A DNA stretch of 64,000 nt from Paracoccus sp. C2R09 (GCF_018860625.1 NZ_JAHKQB010000023.1:1-64000); one strand, 5' to 3'. Counted from the stretch's first letter, positions 34,103-43,589 are shown. Notes: generated from the letters alone by a model not told the origin. Made by a program: numbers and translations.

Positions 34103-35029
34103 TCATTTCCGAAGTTTCATGGCAAACAGGCCCTGCGGACGCAGCATCAGGATGCCGACCACGACCAGCAGCGTGATGACCTTGGCCATCGAGCCCGAGA
34201 GGAAGAATTCCAGGATCGACTGCGCCTGGCTGATCGAGAATGCCGATGCGATCGTGCCCAGCAGGCTGGCCGCGCCGCCGAAGACCACCACGAGGAACGT
34301 ATCGACGATATAGGCCTGCCCCGAGGTCGGCCCCGTCGATCCGATCATGGTGAAGGCAGCCCCCGCCACACCTGCGACCCCGCAGCCAATGCCGAAGGTC
34401 ATGCGGTCGGTGCGTTCGGTGTCGATGCCCACGGCGCCCGCCATCACGCGGTTCTGCGTCACCGCGCGCACCTGCCGACCCCAGCCCGACTTGTACATCA
34501 TCACATAGACCGCGGCCGAGATCCCCAGGGCCAGGACCATCACGAAGATGCCGTTGATCGGGATCTCGATCAGGTCGGTGACTGGCAGCGACCCCATCAT
34601 CCATTCGGGGATGGTGACGCCGACCTCGCGCGCGCCGAAAAGCGACCGGAACGCCTGCTGCAGGATCAGGCTAAGCCCCCAGGTCGCAAGCAGCGTATCC
34701 AGCGGCCGCTTGTAGAGATGCCGGATGATCGCCCATTCGACCGCCATCCCCAGAAACCCCGAGGCGCAGAACGCCAGCACCATCGCCACGAAGAAATAGG
34801 CGCCGAACAGCGCCGGCATGTAGGCCGCGAAGGCGTTCGACACGAGGTAGGTGACATAGGCGCCCAGGATCATGAATTCGCCATGCGCCATGTTGATGAC
34901 GCCCATCTGGCCGAAGATGATCGCAAGCCCCAGGGCCATCAGCACGAAGACCGAAAACAGGATCAGCCCGGCGAAGCCCTGCATGGCGAAGATCGCGCCA
35001 AGCTCTGGCAGGGAATAGCCCGAAAACAT
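34103..35029 (-). CDS. urtB: Amide/urea ABC transporter permease (UrtB/LivH type)
   Basis: 308 aa, about 8 helices, with MGVINMAHGEFMILGAYVTY, RHLYKRPLDTLLATWGLSLI and RAVTQNRVMAGAVGIDTERTD, the latter typical of UrtB. It is downstream of the binding-protein gene, with a hairpin between them, and forms the membrane channel with UrtC. Confidence 0.94.
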   Translation of the reverse strand: MFSGYSLPELGAIFAMQGFAGLILFSVFVLMALGLAIIFGQMGVINMAHGEFMILGAYVTYLVSNAFAAYMPALFGAYFFVAMVLAFCASGFLGMAVEWAIIRHLYKRPLDTLLATWGLSLILQQAFRSLFGAREVGVTIPEWMMGSLPVTDLIEIPINGIFVMVLALGISAAVYVMMYKSGWGRQVRAVTQNRVMAGAVGIDTERTDRMTFGIGCGVAGVAGAAFTMIGSTGPTSGQAYIVDTFLVVVFGGAASLLGTIASAFSISQAQSILEFFLSGSMAKVITLLVVVGILMLRPQGLFAMKLRK

Positions 35030-35058
35030 CGGAACTCTCCTTGAATGAAGGGGGAAGA

Positions 35059-35081
35059 CGGCGGCCCTCGTCGGACCGCCG
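35059..35081 (-). other. Hairpin between the binding-protein gene and urtB
   Basis: CGGCGGCCC (35059-35067) pairs with GGACCGCCG (35073-35081) through one G-U wobble and a 5-base loop. As in the dctP-dctQ gap, it probably protects the binding-protein message. Confidence 0.5.
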
Positions 35082-35089
35082 GGACGGGC

Positions 35090-36354
35090 TTACTGATAGC
35101 CCTCGGGGAAGGGGTCCGGCTCGACCAGATCGTCGGTCTCGAAGACGACCTCGTATTGACCGTCGGCCAAGGCATGCCCCACGCGGGTCTTGGACCACAG
35201 GTGATGGTTCTCGTGGATCTTCACATAGCCCTCGGGGGCGCTTGCCAGTTCGATCCCGGGGCTGGCCTCGCGCACCTTGTCCACGTCGAAGGACCCGGCC
35301 TTTTCCACGGCGGCCTTCCACAGCCAGGGCCCCAGATAGGCCGCCTGCGTCACGTCGCCGATGACCATGTCGTCGCCCCACATCTCCTTGAATGCCGCGA
35401 CGAATTCCTGGTTGTTCTCGTTCTCCAGCGACTGGAAGTACTTCATGCAGGCATAGGCGCCTTCGATGTTCTCGCCGCCGATGCCGCGGATCTCGTCCTC
35501 GGTCACCGAGATGGTCAGCAGCAGCGGCGCCTCCTCGGTCATGTCGATGCCTGCGGCCTTCAGCTGCTTATAGAAGGCGACGTTCGAACCGCCCACGACG
35601 ATGGCATAGATCACGTCGGGCTTCCTCAGCCGGATCTTGTTGATGACCGAGTTGAACTGCGTATGGCCGAGCGGATAATACTCCTCTCCGACAACCTCGC
35701 CGCCCAGCTTGTCCTCGATATGCTTGCGGGCGATCTTGTTCGACGTGCGCGGCCAGATGTAATCCGACCCCAACAGATAGAACGACTTGGCGCCCTTCTC
35801 GCGCGCGACCCAGTCGAGGCCCGCGATGATCTGCTGCGTGGCTTCCTGGCCGGTGTAGATGACGTTCGGGCTCTCCTCCAGACCCTCGTAGAAGGTCGGG
35901 TAATAGAGCATCCCGTTATGCTGTTCGAAGACCGGCAGCACCGCCTTGCGGCTGGCCGAGGTCCAGCAACCCATGACGCTGGCGACCTTGTCGTTGACCA
36001 GCAGCTTGCGCGCCTTTTCCGCGAAGGTGGGCCAATCCGATGCGCCATCCTCCTGGATGGTCTCGATCTTGCGGCCAAGCACGCCGCCCTGGGCGTTGAT
36101 CTGCTCGATCGCCAGCTTCTCGGCCTGGACCGACCCGGTTTCCGAAATCGACATGGTGCCGCTGATGGAATGAAGGATGCCGACCTGCACGGTATCGTCG
36201 GTCACCGCCAGCCCGGTGGTATTGACCTGGTCGGTCGGGAAGTCCTGCGCCCGCAGACCCTTGGGCAGGAACAGCGACGCACCAAGCGCAGCCCCCCTGC
36301 CAGGATCGCACGCCGCGAGATGGGAGAGATGGGAACTTTCTTCTGATCGGCCAT
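35090..36354 (-). pseudogene. urtA: UrtA/FmdD-type amide-binding protein gene with N-terminal frameshift
   Basis: The gene starts at ATG 36354 after GAGGA and encodes a Tat-type signal (SPISRRAILAGG). After the G6 tract (C6 at 36292-36297 on the plus strand) the frame is lost: the expected ALGASLFLPKGLRAQDFPTD continues only in another frame and then runs intact to 35090 (VGILHSISGTMSISE, YYPTFYEGLEESPNVIYTG, YYPLGHTQFNSV). Adding one G restores one 421-aa protein, the normal UrtA length. It is either a true one-base deletion, slippage, or a sequencing error. If real, the transporter lacks its exported receptor unless slippage corrects it. Confidence 0.85.
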
Positions 36355-36378
36355 GTTGTCCTCGTCGGTTCGGGTCGT

Positions 36379-36449
36379 GGTTGACCAGAGGTTGACCCGC
36401 AAGCCGACGTCGCGGAATACGTCGAATGACGTATATGAATGCGTCGAAT
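36379..36449. promoter_or_regulatory. Direct repeats in the divergent urtA / kinase region
   Basis: GAATACGTCGAAT (36415-36427) and GAATGCGTCGAAT (36437-36449) are near-identical 13-mers starting 22 bases apart, two helical turns. Just beside them GGTTGACC occurs twice (36379-36386 and 36390-36397), 11 bases apart. The 175-bp region separates the amide transporter operon from the kinase gene, so these are candidate binding sites for the LuxR-type response regulator encoded here. Confidence 0.5.
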
Positions 36450-36529
36450 TTCCCCCTATCCCGGTCCCCTGACCAGAAAGACGCTCCGCCGGCCCTTGGG
36501 GCGCGGGGCCTGGGCAAGGGGCCGTCCGG

Positions 36530-39500
36530 ATGAGCACTCTGCTGCACGCGACCACAGCCAAGCGCGAATATCACCGGCTTGTCGCCGACGAGACGATGGA
36601 GGATTTCGCCCTTCGCTTCACCGCGCATCGCGCGCGTCGGTGGTCGGCGGCCTGGGTCGCGAATGCGGCCCTGGGATCGATCTCGTTCCTCGCGCTCGAG
36701 GCGATCGGCGCCGCGCTGACCCTGGGTTTCGGTTTTTCGACAGCGGCCCTTGCCATCGCCGCGGTCTGTGCAGTGCTGTTTGTGACGGGTTTGCCCATCG
36801 CCTATTACGCCGCGCGTTATGGCGTGGATATCGACCTGCTCACCCGAGGCGCGGGCTTCGGCTATCTCGGGTCCACGCTGACATCGCTCATCTATGCCAG
36901 CTTCACATTCATCTTCTTCGCGCTCGAAGCGGCCATCCTGTCGCTTGCTTTGCAATTCTGCTTCGGCATTCCCTTGTGGGCAGGCTACATGGCATCCGCC
37001 GTGGTCGTGATCCCGCTGGTCGCGCACGGCTTCTCGCGGATCTCGCGTTTTCAGGCCTGGACCCAGATCCCCTGGCTGGCGCTGAACCTGCTGCCCTTCG
37101 CGGTGATCGCGGCAATGGACCTTGGCAATGTCGAATGGACGGGGTTCCGCGGGCTGGACGGCAGTTCCGAACTGACGCTTCTGTCCTTCGGGGCCGCATC
37201 TGCCGTGGGACTGTCCATGATCGCCCAGATCGGCGAGCAGGTCGATTTTCTGCGCTTCCTGCCCGCGCCGCGGACGCGGCGGCAGCGGATCGGATGGTGG
37301 GCCGCCATCATCGCGGCCGGACCGGGTTGGGCGGTGATCGGAGGGCTGAAGATGATGGCCGGATCGTTCCTGACGGTGCTGGCAATCTCGGCCGGGACCG
37401 CGGTGGGCGACCTGACCGATCCCGCGCATCTCTATTTCGCGGCCTTCGATCTGGCATTGGGCGACGGGGGGATGGCATTGGCCGTCACCGGCATCTTCAT
37501 CGTGCTCTGCCAGTTGAAGATCAACGTGACGAATGCCTATGCCGGGTCGATCGCCTGGTCGAACTTCTTCTCGCGCCTGACCCACGCGCATCCGGGCCGG
37601 GTCGTCTGGCTTGTCTTCAATGTGGCGATCGCGTTCCTGCTGATGCAGTTCGGCGTCTTTCACGCGATCGAGGCGACGCTCAGCTTCTATTCCACCGTGG
37701 CCCTTGCATGGATCGGGGCGATCTTCGCCGACCTGGTGATCAACAAGCCGCTCGGGTTCAGCCCCGCGGGGATCGAGTTCCGCCGAGCCTATCTGTATGA
37801 TCTGAACCCGGTGGGGCTCGGCTCGATGCTGGGCGCGGTCATCCTCGGCCTGATGGCAGGCCACGGATTGCTGGGTCATGTCGCCGCCGGGCTTTCGGCC
37901 TTCGTGGCCCTGGGCGCCGCCATCATCCTCGCGCCGCTGATCGCATGGGCCAGCAAGGGGCGGTTCTATATCGCAAGACAACCGGTCGAGTTCGCGGTCG
38001 GAGAGCATGTCTGCGATACCTGCGGCTATCCGTTCGAGGCGCAGGACATGGCGACATGTCCCTTCATCGAGGGGCAGATCTGTTCGCTCTGCTGCTCGCT
38101 CGAGGGGGGGTGCGGGGATCGCTGCAAGCCCCATGGCCGTGCGCCCTCGACGATCCGCAGCGCCATCGAGCTGTCATTGCCGGCACCCCTCGCGCGCCAT
38201 CTCGTGTCGCGCGCGGGCATCTTCTCGGTCTGCTTCTCGGCCGCGGTCGCATCCCTTGCCTTGCTGCTGGCCTTCCTCTTCTGGGCGCGAATGTCCGAAG
38301 GGTTCGGTGCGATCCTGGGGGCGCTGTTCTGCGGTGCCGTCGTGCTGATCGGGGTCGGTATCTGGATGCTGATCCTGGGGCGCGAAAGCCGTCACAACGC
38401 GCGGGACGAGGCCGAACGACAGACGCTTCGACTGCTGCAGGAAATCCGCGCGCACAAGCGCACCGACCTGGCACTGCAGGCCGCCAAGGAACAGGCCGAA
38501 GCCGCAAACACCGCCAAGACCCGGTATCTGGCCGGGCTCAGCCATGAGATCCGCACGCCCCTGAACGCCATCTTCGGCTTCGCGCAGATCGTCGAGGCCG
38601 ATCCCGACATTCCGCCCCGGCGCCGCGAGGCGGTCCGCACGATCCGCCGTTCCTCTGAACACCTTGCCGGGCTGATCGAGGGGCTTCTGGACATCTCGAA
38701 GATCGAGGTGGGCCAGATCGAGATCACCCGGGAACGCATCAACCTGCCCGGCTTCCTCAACCAGATCGGCGCGTTGTTTCGTCAGCAAGCCGCCGAGAAG
38801 GGGCTGGATCTGTCGATCACGACACGCGGCAGCATGCCCGTCTGGGTGATGTCCGACGAAAAGAGGCTGCGGCAGATCCTGATCAACCTGATGACCAATG
38901 CCGTGCGATACACGGCCCATGGCTCGGTCGAGCTGGCCTTTTCCTATCGCAACGAGGTGGCCACCATCGTGGTCACCGATACCGGTCAGGGCATCGCGCC
39001 CGAGCAGATGGAGCGGATCTGGCGGCCGTTCGAACGCGGCGGCGACCAGCACCCGGGCGGTTCGGGGCTGGGCCTGACCATCACCAAGCTGCTGGTCGAC
39101 ATCCTCGGCGGAGAGATCACCGCCAAAAGCATGCCCGGTCGCGGAAGCAGCTTCCGCGTGCGCCTGATGCTGCCATCCGTTCCCGATCATGCCGCCCGCC
39201 CCGGTCGACAGGTCGATCTGGACGACAAGGCCCGCCCCACCGGCTATGGTGGCAGGCGGCGTACATTGATGATCGTGGACGACGATCTGCACCATCTGAA
39301 CCTGTTCGACAGCTTCTTCGCGCCACTGGGCTTCAACGTGGTGGGCGCCGCCGACACCACGGCCGCCCGGGCAATGCTGGGCGATGTGACGCCCGACCTT
39401 TTCGTGCTGGACGTGGACATGCCGGTCGAGGACGGCTGGAGCTTCGCGCTGTGGCTGCGGCGCGATGCCTATCGGACGACGCCCATCCTGATGTGCACGG

Positions 39501-39859
39501 GCCACGCCCTCGAGGCCGGGCTGGTCAATGCCGACATGCAGGTCCATGACGGGTTCCTCGTCAAGCCCTATACCCTGACCGACATGCTGGAAACCATCGC
39601 CAGCCTGCTGCGGCTGGAACTGACCCATGACCGTCAGATCGAACCTTCAAGGAATGCGCATGCCATCGGTCCGGTCGATCTGGAGGCGTTGTTGTCGAGC
39701 GCACGGATCGGCCACGCCCGCGGGGTCGCCGCGCAGCTGGACCGGATCGAGATCGACCATGGCGGGCCGTCCGAGCGGACGCGTACACTGCGCAGCCATC
39801 TGGAGAATTACGACCTGACGGCAATCGAAAAGACCGTGACAGAGTGGATGAACACATGA
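36530..39859 (+). CDS. NCS1-transporter-fused hybrid histidine kinase
   Basis: 1109 aa. Residues about 20-480 form a full NCS1 (cytosine/purine/hydantoin permease) domain with about 12 helices. Residues 495-534 are a Cys-rich segment (CDTCGYPF, ATCPF, ICSLCCSLEGGCGDRC) that could bind metal. Two more helices (about 560-625) and a coiled coil (about 620-655) lead to the kinase: His672 (LSHEIRTPLN), N-box NLMTNAVRY, G-boxes DTGQGIAPEQ and GGSGLGLTITKL. A receiver domain carries Asp961 (LDVDMP), and a short helical tail ends it. Likely senses a nucleobase-like or amide nutrient while binding or moving it (inference). The stop overlaps the response-regulator start. Confidence 0.93.
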   Translation: MSTLLHATTAKREYHRLVADETMEDFALRFTAHRARRWSAAWVANAALGSISFLALEAIGAALTLGFGFSTAALAIAAVCAVLFVTGLPIAYYAARYGVDIDLLTRGAGFGYLGSTLTSLIYASFTFIFFALEAAILSLALQFCFGIPLWAGYMASAVVVIPLVAHGFSRISRFQAWTQIPWLALNLLPFAVIAAMDLGNVEWTGFRGLDGSSELTLLSFGAASAVGLSMIAQIGEQVDFLRFLPAPRTRRQRIGWWAAIIAAGPGWAVIGGLKMMAGSFLTVLAISAGTAVGDLTDPAHLYFAAFDLALGDGGMALAVTGIFIVLCQLKINVTNAYAGSIAWSNFFSRLTHAHPGRVVWLVFNVAIAFLLMQFGVFHAIEATLSFYSTVALAWIGAIFADLVINKPLGFSPAGIEFRRAYLYDLNPVGLGSMLGAVILGLMAGHGLLGHVAAGLSAFVALGAAIILAPLIAWASKGRFYIARQPVEFAVGEHVCDTCGYPFEAQDMATCPFIEGQICSLCCSLEGGCGDRCKPHGRAPSTIRSAIELSLPAPLARHLVSRAGIFSVCFSAAVASLALLLAFLFWARMSEGFGAILGALFCGAVVLIGVGIWMLILGRESRHNARDEAERQTLRLLQEIRAHKRTDLALQAAKEQAEAANTAKTRYLAGLSHEIRTPLNAIFGFAQIVEADPDIPPRRREAVRTIRRSSEHLAGLIEGLLDISKIEVGQIEITRERINLPGFLNQIGALFRQQAAEKGLDLSITTRGSMPVWVMSDEKRLRQILINLMTNAVRYTAHGSVELAFSYRNEVATIVVTDTGQGIAPEQMERIWRPFERGGDQHPGGSGLGLTITKLLVDILGGEITAKSMPGRGSSFRVRLMLPSVPDHAARPGRQVDLDDKARPTGYGGRRRTLMIVDDDLHHLNLFDSFFAPLGFNVVGAADTTAARAMLGDVTPDLFVLDVDMPVEDGWSFALWLRRDAYRTTPILMCTGHALEAGLVNADMQVHDGFLVKPYTLTDMLETIASLLRLELTHDRQIEPSRNAHAIGPVDLEALLSSARIGHARGVAAQLDRIEIDHGGPSERTRTLRSHLENYDLTAIEKTVTEWMNT

Positions 39860-40767
39860 TCCGAAGCCACGCGACAATCGCCTCGATGGCGCTGATCGTC
39901 GATGACGACCCCGGTTCGGTCGGCATGGTCTCCGAAGCGTTGGAGGTCAGCGGCACCACGGTCATCGTGGCGCGCGACGGACAAAGGGCCCTCGAACTGC
40001 TGGAAAGGGTCGATCCCGACGTGATCCTGCTGGACGCCATGATGCCGGTCATGGATGGGTTCGAAACCTGCCGGCGGATGAAATCCGCCCCCGTGATGAC
40101 CGATGCACCCATCATCTTCATGACCGGGCTGACGGGCTCGGACGACGTTCGCCGCGGGCTTCAGGCCGGGGGCGTGGATTACGTCACCAAGCCGGTCAAG
40201 GTCAACGAACTGATCGCCCGCGTGACCACTCATATCCTGAACGCCCGCCAGATGCGCGATCTGCGCAATGCCTTCGATACCCAGAACCGGGCGCTTGTCG
40301 CCATGGACGTGGCGGGCCGAATTGCCTGGGGCTCGCCCGGCGCGCTTCAACTGATGGCCGAGGCGGGCATCCTGATGCCGGACGGAACGGCCTCGGCCGG
40401 GATGACCACCTGGCTGCCCACGCTTCCCGACCAGGCGGTGACCCGCGCGCCCGCGCTGAACCTCGGGGCGGTGGTGCTGCATTATGCAGGACGGACCGGC
40501 GGAGGCGATCTGTTGATCCGCATCGAGACCGGGCAGCGCGGCGCGCCCGAGGCGCTGCTGGCCGAAAGCTTCGGCCTGACCGGTCGCGAATCCGAAGTCC
40601 TGCTCTGGCTGTCCCAGGGCAAGGCCAATCGCGACATCGCCGAGATCCTGACGCTCAGTGCGCGGACGGTGAACAAGCACCTGGAACAGATCTACGACAA
40701 GCTGGGCGTGGACAACCGCACCTCGGCCGCGTTGCTGGCCGATCGGCTGCTGGCATCGCGCGGGTGA
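39856..40767 (+). CDS. Response regulator, receiver plus LuxR-type HTH
   Basis: 303 aa. Receiver domain 1-125 with phospho-acceptor D60 (DVILLDAMMPVMDGFE), the acidic pair DDD at 16-18 and K104-type lysine in TKPVKVNEL. A middle region of unknown fold follows, then a LuxR/FixJ HTH near residues 235-300 (LTGRESEVLLWLSQGKANRD, SARTVNKHLEQIYDKLGVDN). The ATG at 39856 overlaps the kinase stop (ATGA), so they are a cognate pair. Inferred targets: the urt-fmd operon opposite the kinase, via the direct repeats at 36415-36449. Confidence 0.92.
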   Translation: MIRSHATIASMALIVDDDPGSVGMVSEALEVSGTTVIVARDGQRALELLERVDPDVILLDAMMPVMDGFETCRRMKSAPVMTDAPIIFMTGLTGSDDVRRGLQAGGVDYVTKPVKVNELIARVTTHILNARQMRDLRNAFDTQNRALVAMDVAGRIAWGSPGALQLMAEAGILMPDGTASAGMTTWLPTLPDQAVTRAPALNLGAVVLHYAGRTGGGDLLIRIETGQRGAPEALLAESFGLTGRESEVLLWLSQGKANRDIAEILTLSARTVNKHLEQIYDKLGVDNRTSAALLADRLLASRG

Positions 40768-40810
40768 ACGCGCGATTGCATTGGCGTCACCGGCAATGCA
40801 TCATCGGCGA

Positions 40811-41161
40811 ATGAGACTGGCAATCGCAATCGCCCTTCTGGGCAGTCCCGCCATCGCCGATCCGGCGATCGTCGAAGCCGTTGACGCGACGCGGTCTGCG
40901 AATGGCTGGCGCTTCGACGTCACGCTTCGTCATCCCGACACCGGCTGGGACCATTATGCCGATGCGTGGCAGGTCCTCGACGCGGACGGCAACGTCCTGG
41001 GGCTGCGCGAACTGGCGCATCCGCACGAAACCGAGCAGCCCTTCACGCGCAGCCTGTCGGGGGTGCAGATACCTGACGGCATCGATACCGTCTATGTGCA
41101 GGCCCGTTGCCTGATCGACGGCTGGGGCGACAAGCCTGTGCCCATCGCCCTGCCGGAGTGA
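40811..41161 (+). CDS. Small exported hypothetical protein (116 aa)
   Basis: Signal peptide cut after AIA (residue 16), then about 100 residues of beta-rich sequence (WRFDVTLRHPDTGWDHYADA, GVQIPDGIDTVYVQARC, ending in VPIALPE). I do not recognise the family. The upstream ATG at 40781 would put 10 extra residues before the signal and is less likely. A 7-bp inverted repeat (TGCATTG/CAATGCA, 40777-40800) precedes it. Its stop is 5 bases from the convergent GST stop. Confidence 0.75.
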   Translation: MRLAIAIALLGSPAIADPAIVEAVDATRSANGWRFDVTLRHPDTGWDHYADAWQVLDADGNVLGLRELAHPHETEQPFTRSLSGVQIPDGIDTVYVQARCLIDGWGDKPVPIALPE

Positions 41162-41166
41162 TCGGA

Positions 41167-41775
41167 TCAGGCCTCGGCCTGAAGGGCGCGCTGCACCGCG
41201 GGCCGCTGCTGCATCCGTTCGAGGAATGCCTGAAGCCGCGGCGGCAGGTCGATCGGCACCCGCGCGGCAAAGCGGCAGATGTAGAACAGGGCGCCATCGG
41301 CAATGCTGAAATCCCCGAACAGGTAATCCTGATCGCCCAGCATCGCATCCAGCCGGTTCAGCCCGTCGCGCACGACCTCGGCTCCATGCGCCTTCAGCTC
41401 GGCCTGAGCCTCGGGGTCGGACACGAACTTGCCCGTCGCCAGAAGGAAGGTGTATCCGCGCATGTGGACGGTCCCGACCATGTAGTCCAGCGCCTCGAGG
41501 ATGCGGGCCTGGCGTTCCACGTCATCGGGCAGCAACCCTGCTTCGGGGAAGGCGCGACCCAGCCAGAAGGCGATCGTCTGGAATTCGGTCAGAACCGTGC
41601 CGTCATCGCGCATCAGCGTCGGCACCTTGCCCTTGGTCGAAACCGCCTGGAAGGCCGCCTGTTTCTGCGCGCCGTCCTTGAGGCTGACCACCTCGGTTTC
41701 GAAATCGGCGCCGATCTCGGCCATCAGGACATGGATGCCCGTCGAGCATGATCCCGGATAATGATACAATTTCAT
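41167..41775 (-). CDS. Glutathione S-transferase (beta-class-like)
   Basis: 202 aa. Thioredoxin-fold N-terminus MKLYHYPGSCSTGIH with Cys10 in the position of the beta-class catalytic cysteine, cis-Pro in GKVPTLMRDDGTVLTEFQ, and a helical C-terminal domain with the N-cap motif DYLFGDFSIADGALFY. It conjugates or reduces with glutathione in the cytoplasm. The ATG at 41775 is preferred over an upstream ATG at 41820 because homology begins there. Confidence 0.9.
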   Translation of the reverse strand: MKLYHYPGSCSTGIHVLMAEIGADFETEVVSLKDGAQKQAAFQAVSTKGKVPTLMRDDGTVLTEFQTIAFWLGRAFPEAGLLPDDVERQARILEALDYMVGTVHMRGYTFLLATGKFVSDPEAQAELKAHGAEVVRDGLNRLDAMLGDQDYLFGDFSIADGALFYICRFAARVPIDLPPRLQAFLERMQQRPAVQRALQAEA

Positions 41776-42152
41776 CGTGTTGATGTCCCTGTCCTCGAAT
41801 GGGTCGAGCACCCTGCGCAACCTCTGGGGCCCTTGATTGGCACGAAGCGGGCATGTTTGCCAATGGCTTGACGGGCGCAGGGTTCATATGAAGACCGAAC
41901 CGGCATCGCGTTGCATGATTTCACGTCATCCGCGTCAGTCGCCGCCTTGGCTGCTTTGGATCGGCGATGACCGGGAACCCACGCCTTCAGGGCGTTCGGG
42001 CCGGCCCGTGCCCATAAAATCGACAACTGCCGTCGATCCCGGGCATGTGAACGCGGGGGCATTGAATTTTCGCGCAGGCAGGCGCATGGGCACCACCAAA
42101 TACCGCGCCCGGGGGTGCGGCACCGCAAGGTAATTTTTCGGAAGGTATTGAA
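41776..42152. other. 377-bp intergenic region GST / NDH-2
   Basis: No gene supported. It holds a 7-bp inverted repeat ATTGGCA (41836-41842) and TGCCAAT (41858-41864), a TTGACG shortly after it, and the ndh ribosome binding site (GGAAGG) at its right end. An open frame at 41837-42133 has no ribosome binding site and a random-looking composition. Confidence 0.5.
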
Positions 42153-43448
42153 ATGACCGAGATCGACAGGCGTCCGCGGATTGTCATCATCGGCGCGGGC
42201 TTCGGCGGGCTGGCGGCGGCCAAGGCGCTGAAGAACGCCCCCGTCGATGTCGAGATCATCGACAAGCGCAACTATCATCTCTTCCAGCCGCTGCTGTACC
42301 AGGTCGCGACGGCGGACCTGTCGCCCGCCGATATCGCCTGGCCGATCCGCAGCATCTTCTCGAAGCAGAAGAACGTCACGGTCACGCTGTCCAAGGTTCT
42401 GGATATCGACACCGAACGGCAGGTCGTGCTGCACGAGAACGGTGAAAGCACCTATGACCATCTGATCATCGCGAACGGGTCGTCGCATTCCTATTTCGGC
42501 AAGGACCACTGGGCCGCGAACGCGCCCGGCCTGAAGCGGATCGTCGACGCGACCGAGGTGCGCCGCCGCGTCCTCATGGCCTTCGAACGCGCCGAGCTGT
42601 GCGAGGACCCCGAGGACCAGGCACGAGAGCTGACCTTCGTGATCGTAGGTGCCGGCCCCACCGGGGTGGAACTTGCGGGCTCGATCGCGGAACTGGCGCA
42701 TGTGACCCTGTCCGAGGATTTCCGCAGGATCGACCCCGACGATGCCCGCATCATCCTGATGGAAGGCGGTCCGCGCATCCTCTCGGCCTTCCCCGAGGTC
42801 CTTTCGGCCAAGGCCGAGGAATCGTTGCGCAAGCTGGGCGTGGAGGTCCGCACCGGCGTCATGGTCGAACAGATCGAGGACGATCATGTCGTGGCAGGGG
42901 GCGAGACGATCCCCGCCTCGACCGCGATCTGGGCCGCTGGCGTGAAGATCGAGAACCTGAAGCAGTGGCTGGGTTGCGAAACCGACCGCATCGGCCGCGT
43001 TCCGGTCCAGCCCGACCTGAGGGTTCCCGGCCTGCCCTCCGTCTCGGTCATCGGGGACGCGGCCAAGGTCGCGTGGAAGGACGGCATGGACGTGCCGGGC
43101 GTCGCCCCCGCCGCCAAGCAGGAGGGCAAGTATGTCGGCCGTCGCATCGCCGCCGAGGCCCGGGGCGAAAAGGCCCCCGCGCCCTTCCGCTATCGTCACA
43201 TGGGCAGCCTTGCGACGATCGGACGGAATTCCGCCATCATCTCGTTCGGCAAGATCAATCTCAGTGGCTTTGTCGCCTGGCTGTTCTGGGGGCTGATCCA
43301 CATCTACTTCCTGATCGGCGTGAAGCGCCCGATCTTCGTCGCAATGAGCTGGTTTTCGAACTATGTCTTCCGCTCCAAGGGGTCGCGCCTGATCACCGGG
43401 ATGGAGGCCCTGCGGGCCGTGCGCGCCCACGTGCCGAAACGCCGCTGA
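42153..43448 (+). CDS. ndh: Type II NADH:quinone oxidoreductase (NDH-2)
   Basis: 431-aa FAD flavoprotein that passes NADH electrons to quinone without proton pumping. FAD-binding IVIIGAGFGGLAAAKAL at the N-terminus, NAD-binding VIVGAGPTGVELAGSIAEL near 165, the quinone-site AQxEGxxxG-type sequence AAKQEGKYVG, and a C-terminal amphipathic/hydrophobic anchor (FVAWLFWGLIHIYFLIG). The start follows GGAAGG. A short GCCGCT/AGCGGC hairpin overlaps its stop. Confidence 0.93.
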   Translation: MTEIDRRPRIVIIGAGFGGLAAAKALKNAPVDVEIIDKRNYHLFQPLLYQVATADLSPADIAWPIRSIFSKQKNVTVTLSKVLDIDTERQVVLHENGESTYDHLIIANGSSHSYFGKDHWAANAPGLKRIVDATEVRRRVLMAFERAELCEDPEDQARELTFVIVGAGPTGVELAGSIAELAHVTLSEDFRRIDPDDARIILMEGGPRILSAFPEVLSAKAEESLRKLGVEVRTGVMVEQIEDDHVVAGGETIPASTAIWAAGVKIENLKQWLGCETDRIGRVPVQPDLRVPGLPSVSVIGDAAKVAWKDGMDVPGVAPAAKQEGKYVGRRIAAEARGEKAPAPFRYRHMGSLATIGRNSAIISFGKINLSGFVAWLFWGLIHIYFLIGVKRPIFVAMSWFSNYVFRSKGSRLITGMEALRAVRAHVPKRR

Positions 43449-43589
43449 ACAGCGGCGCGGCAGGCGGGTACGGGGCCGCATATTCGGTGGGGGCCCCGAT
43501 TGCATAGGGGCGCTGTCGGCCCCGCCATCGACACAGGCGACCGAGAGTGCGTGGGGCGGTTCGCGATACTTAGCATCCGGGCGAACGAC

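Noticed and set aside
41837..42133. 98-codon open frame upstream of ndh
   Set aside because: No ribosome binding site, composition unlike real proteins here, and it spans a region with regulatory-looking repeats.
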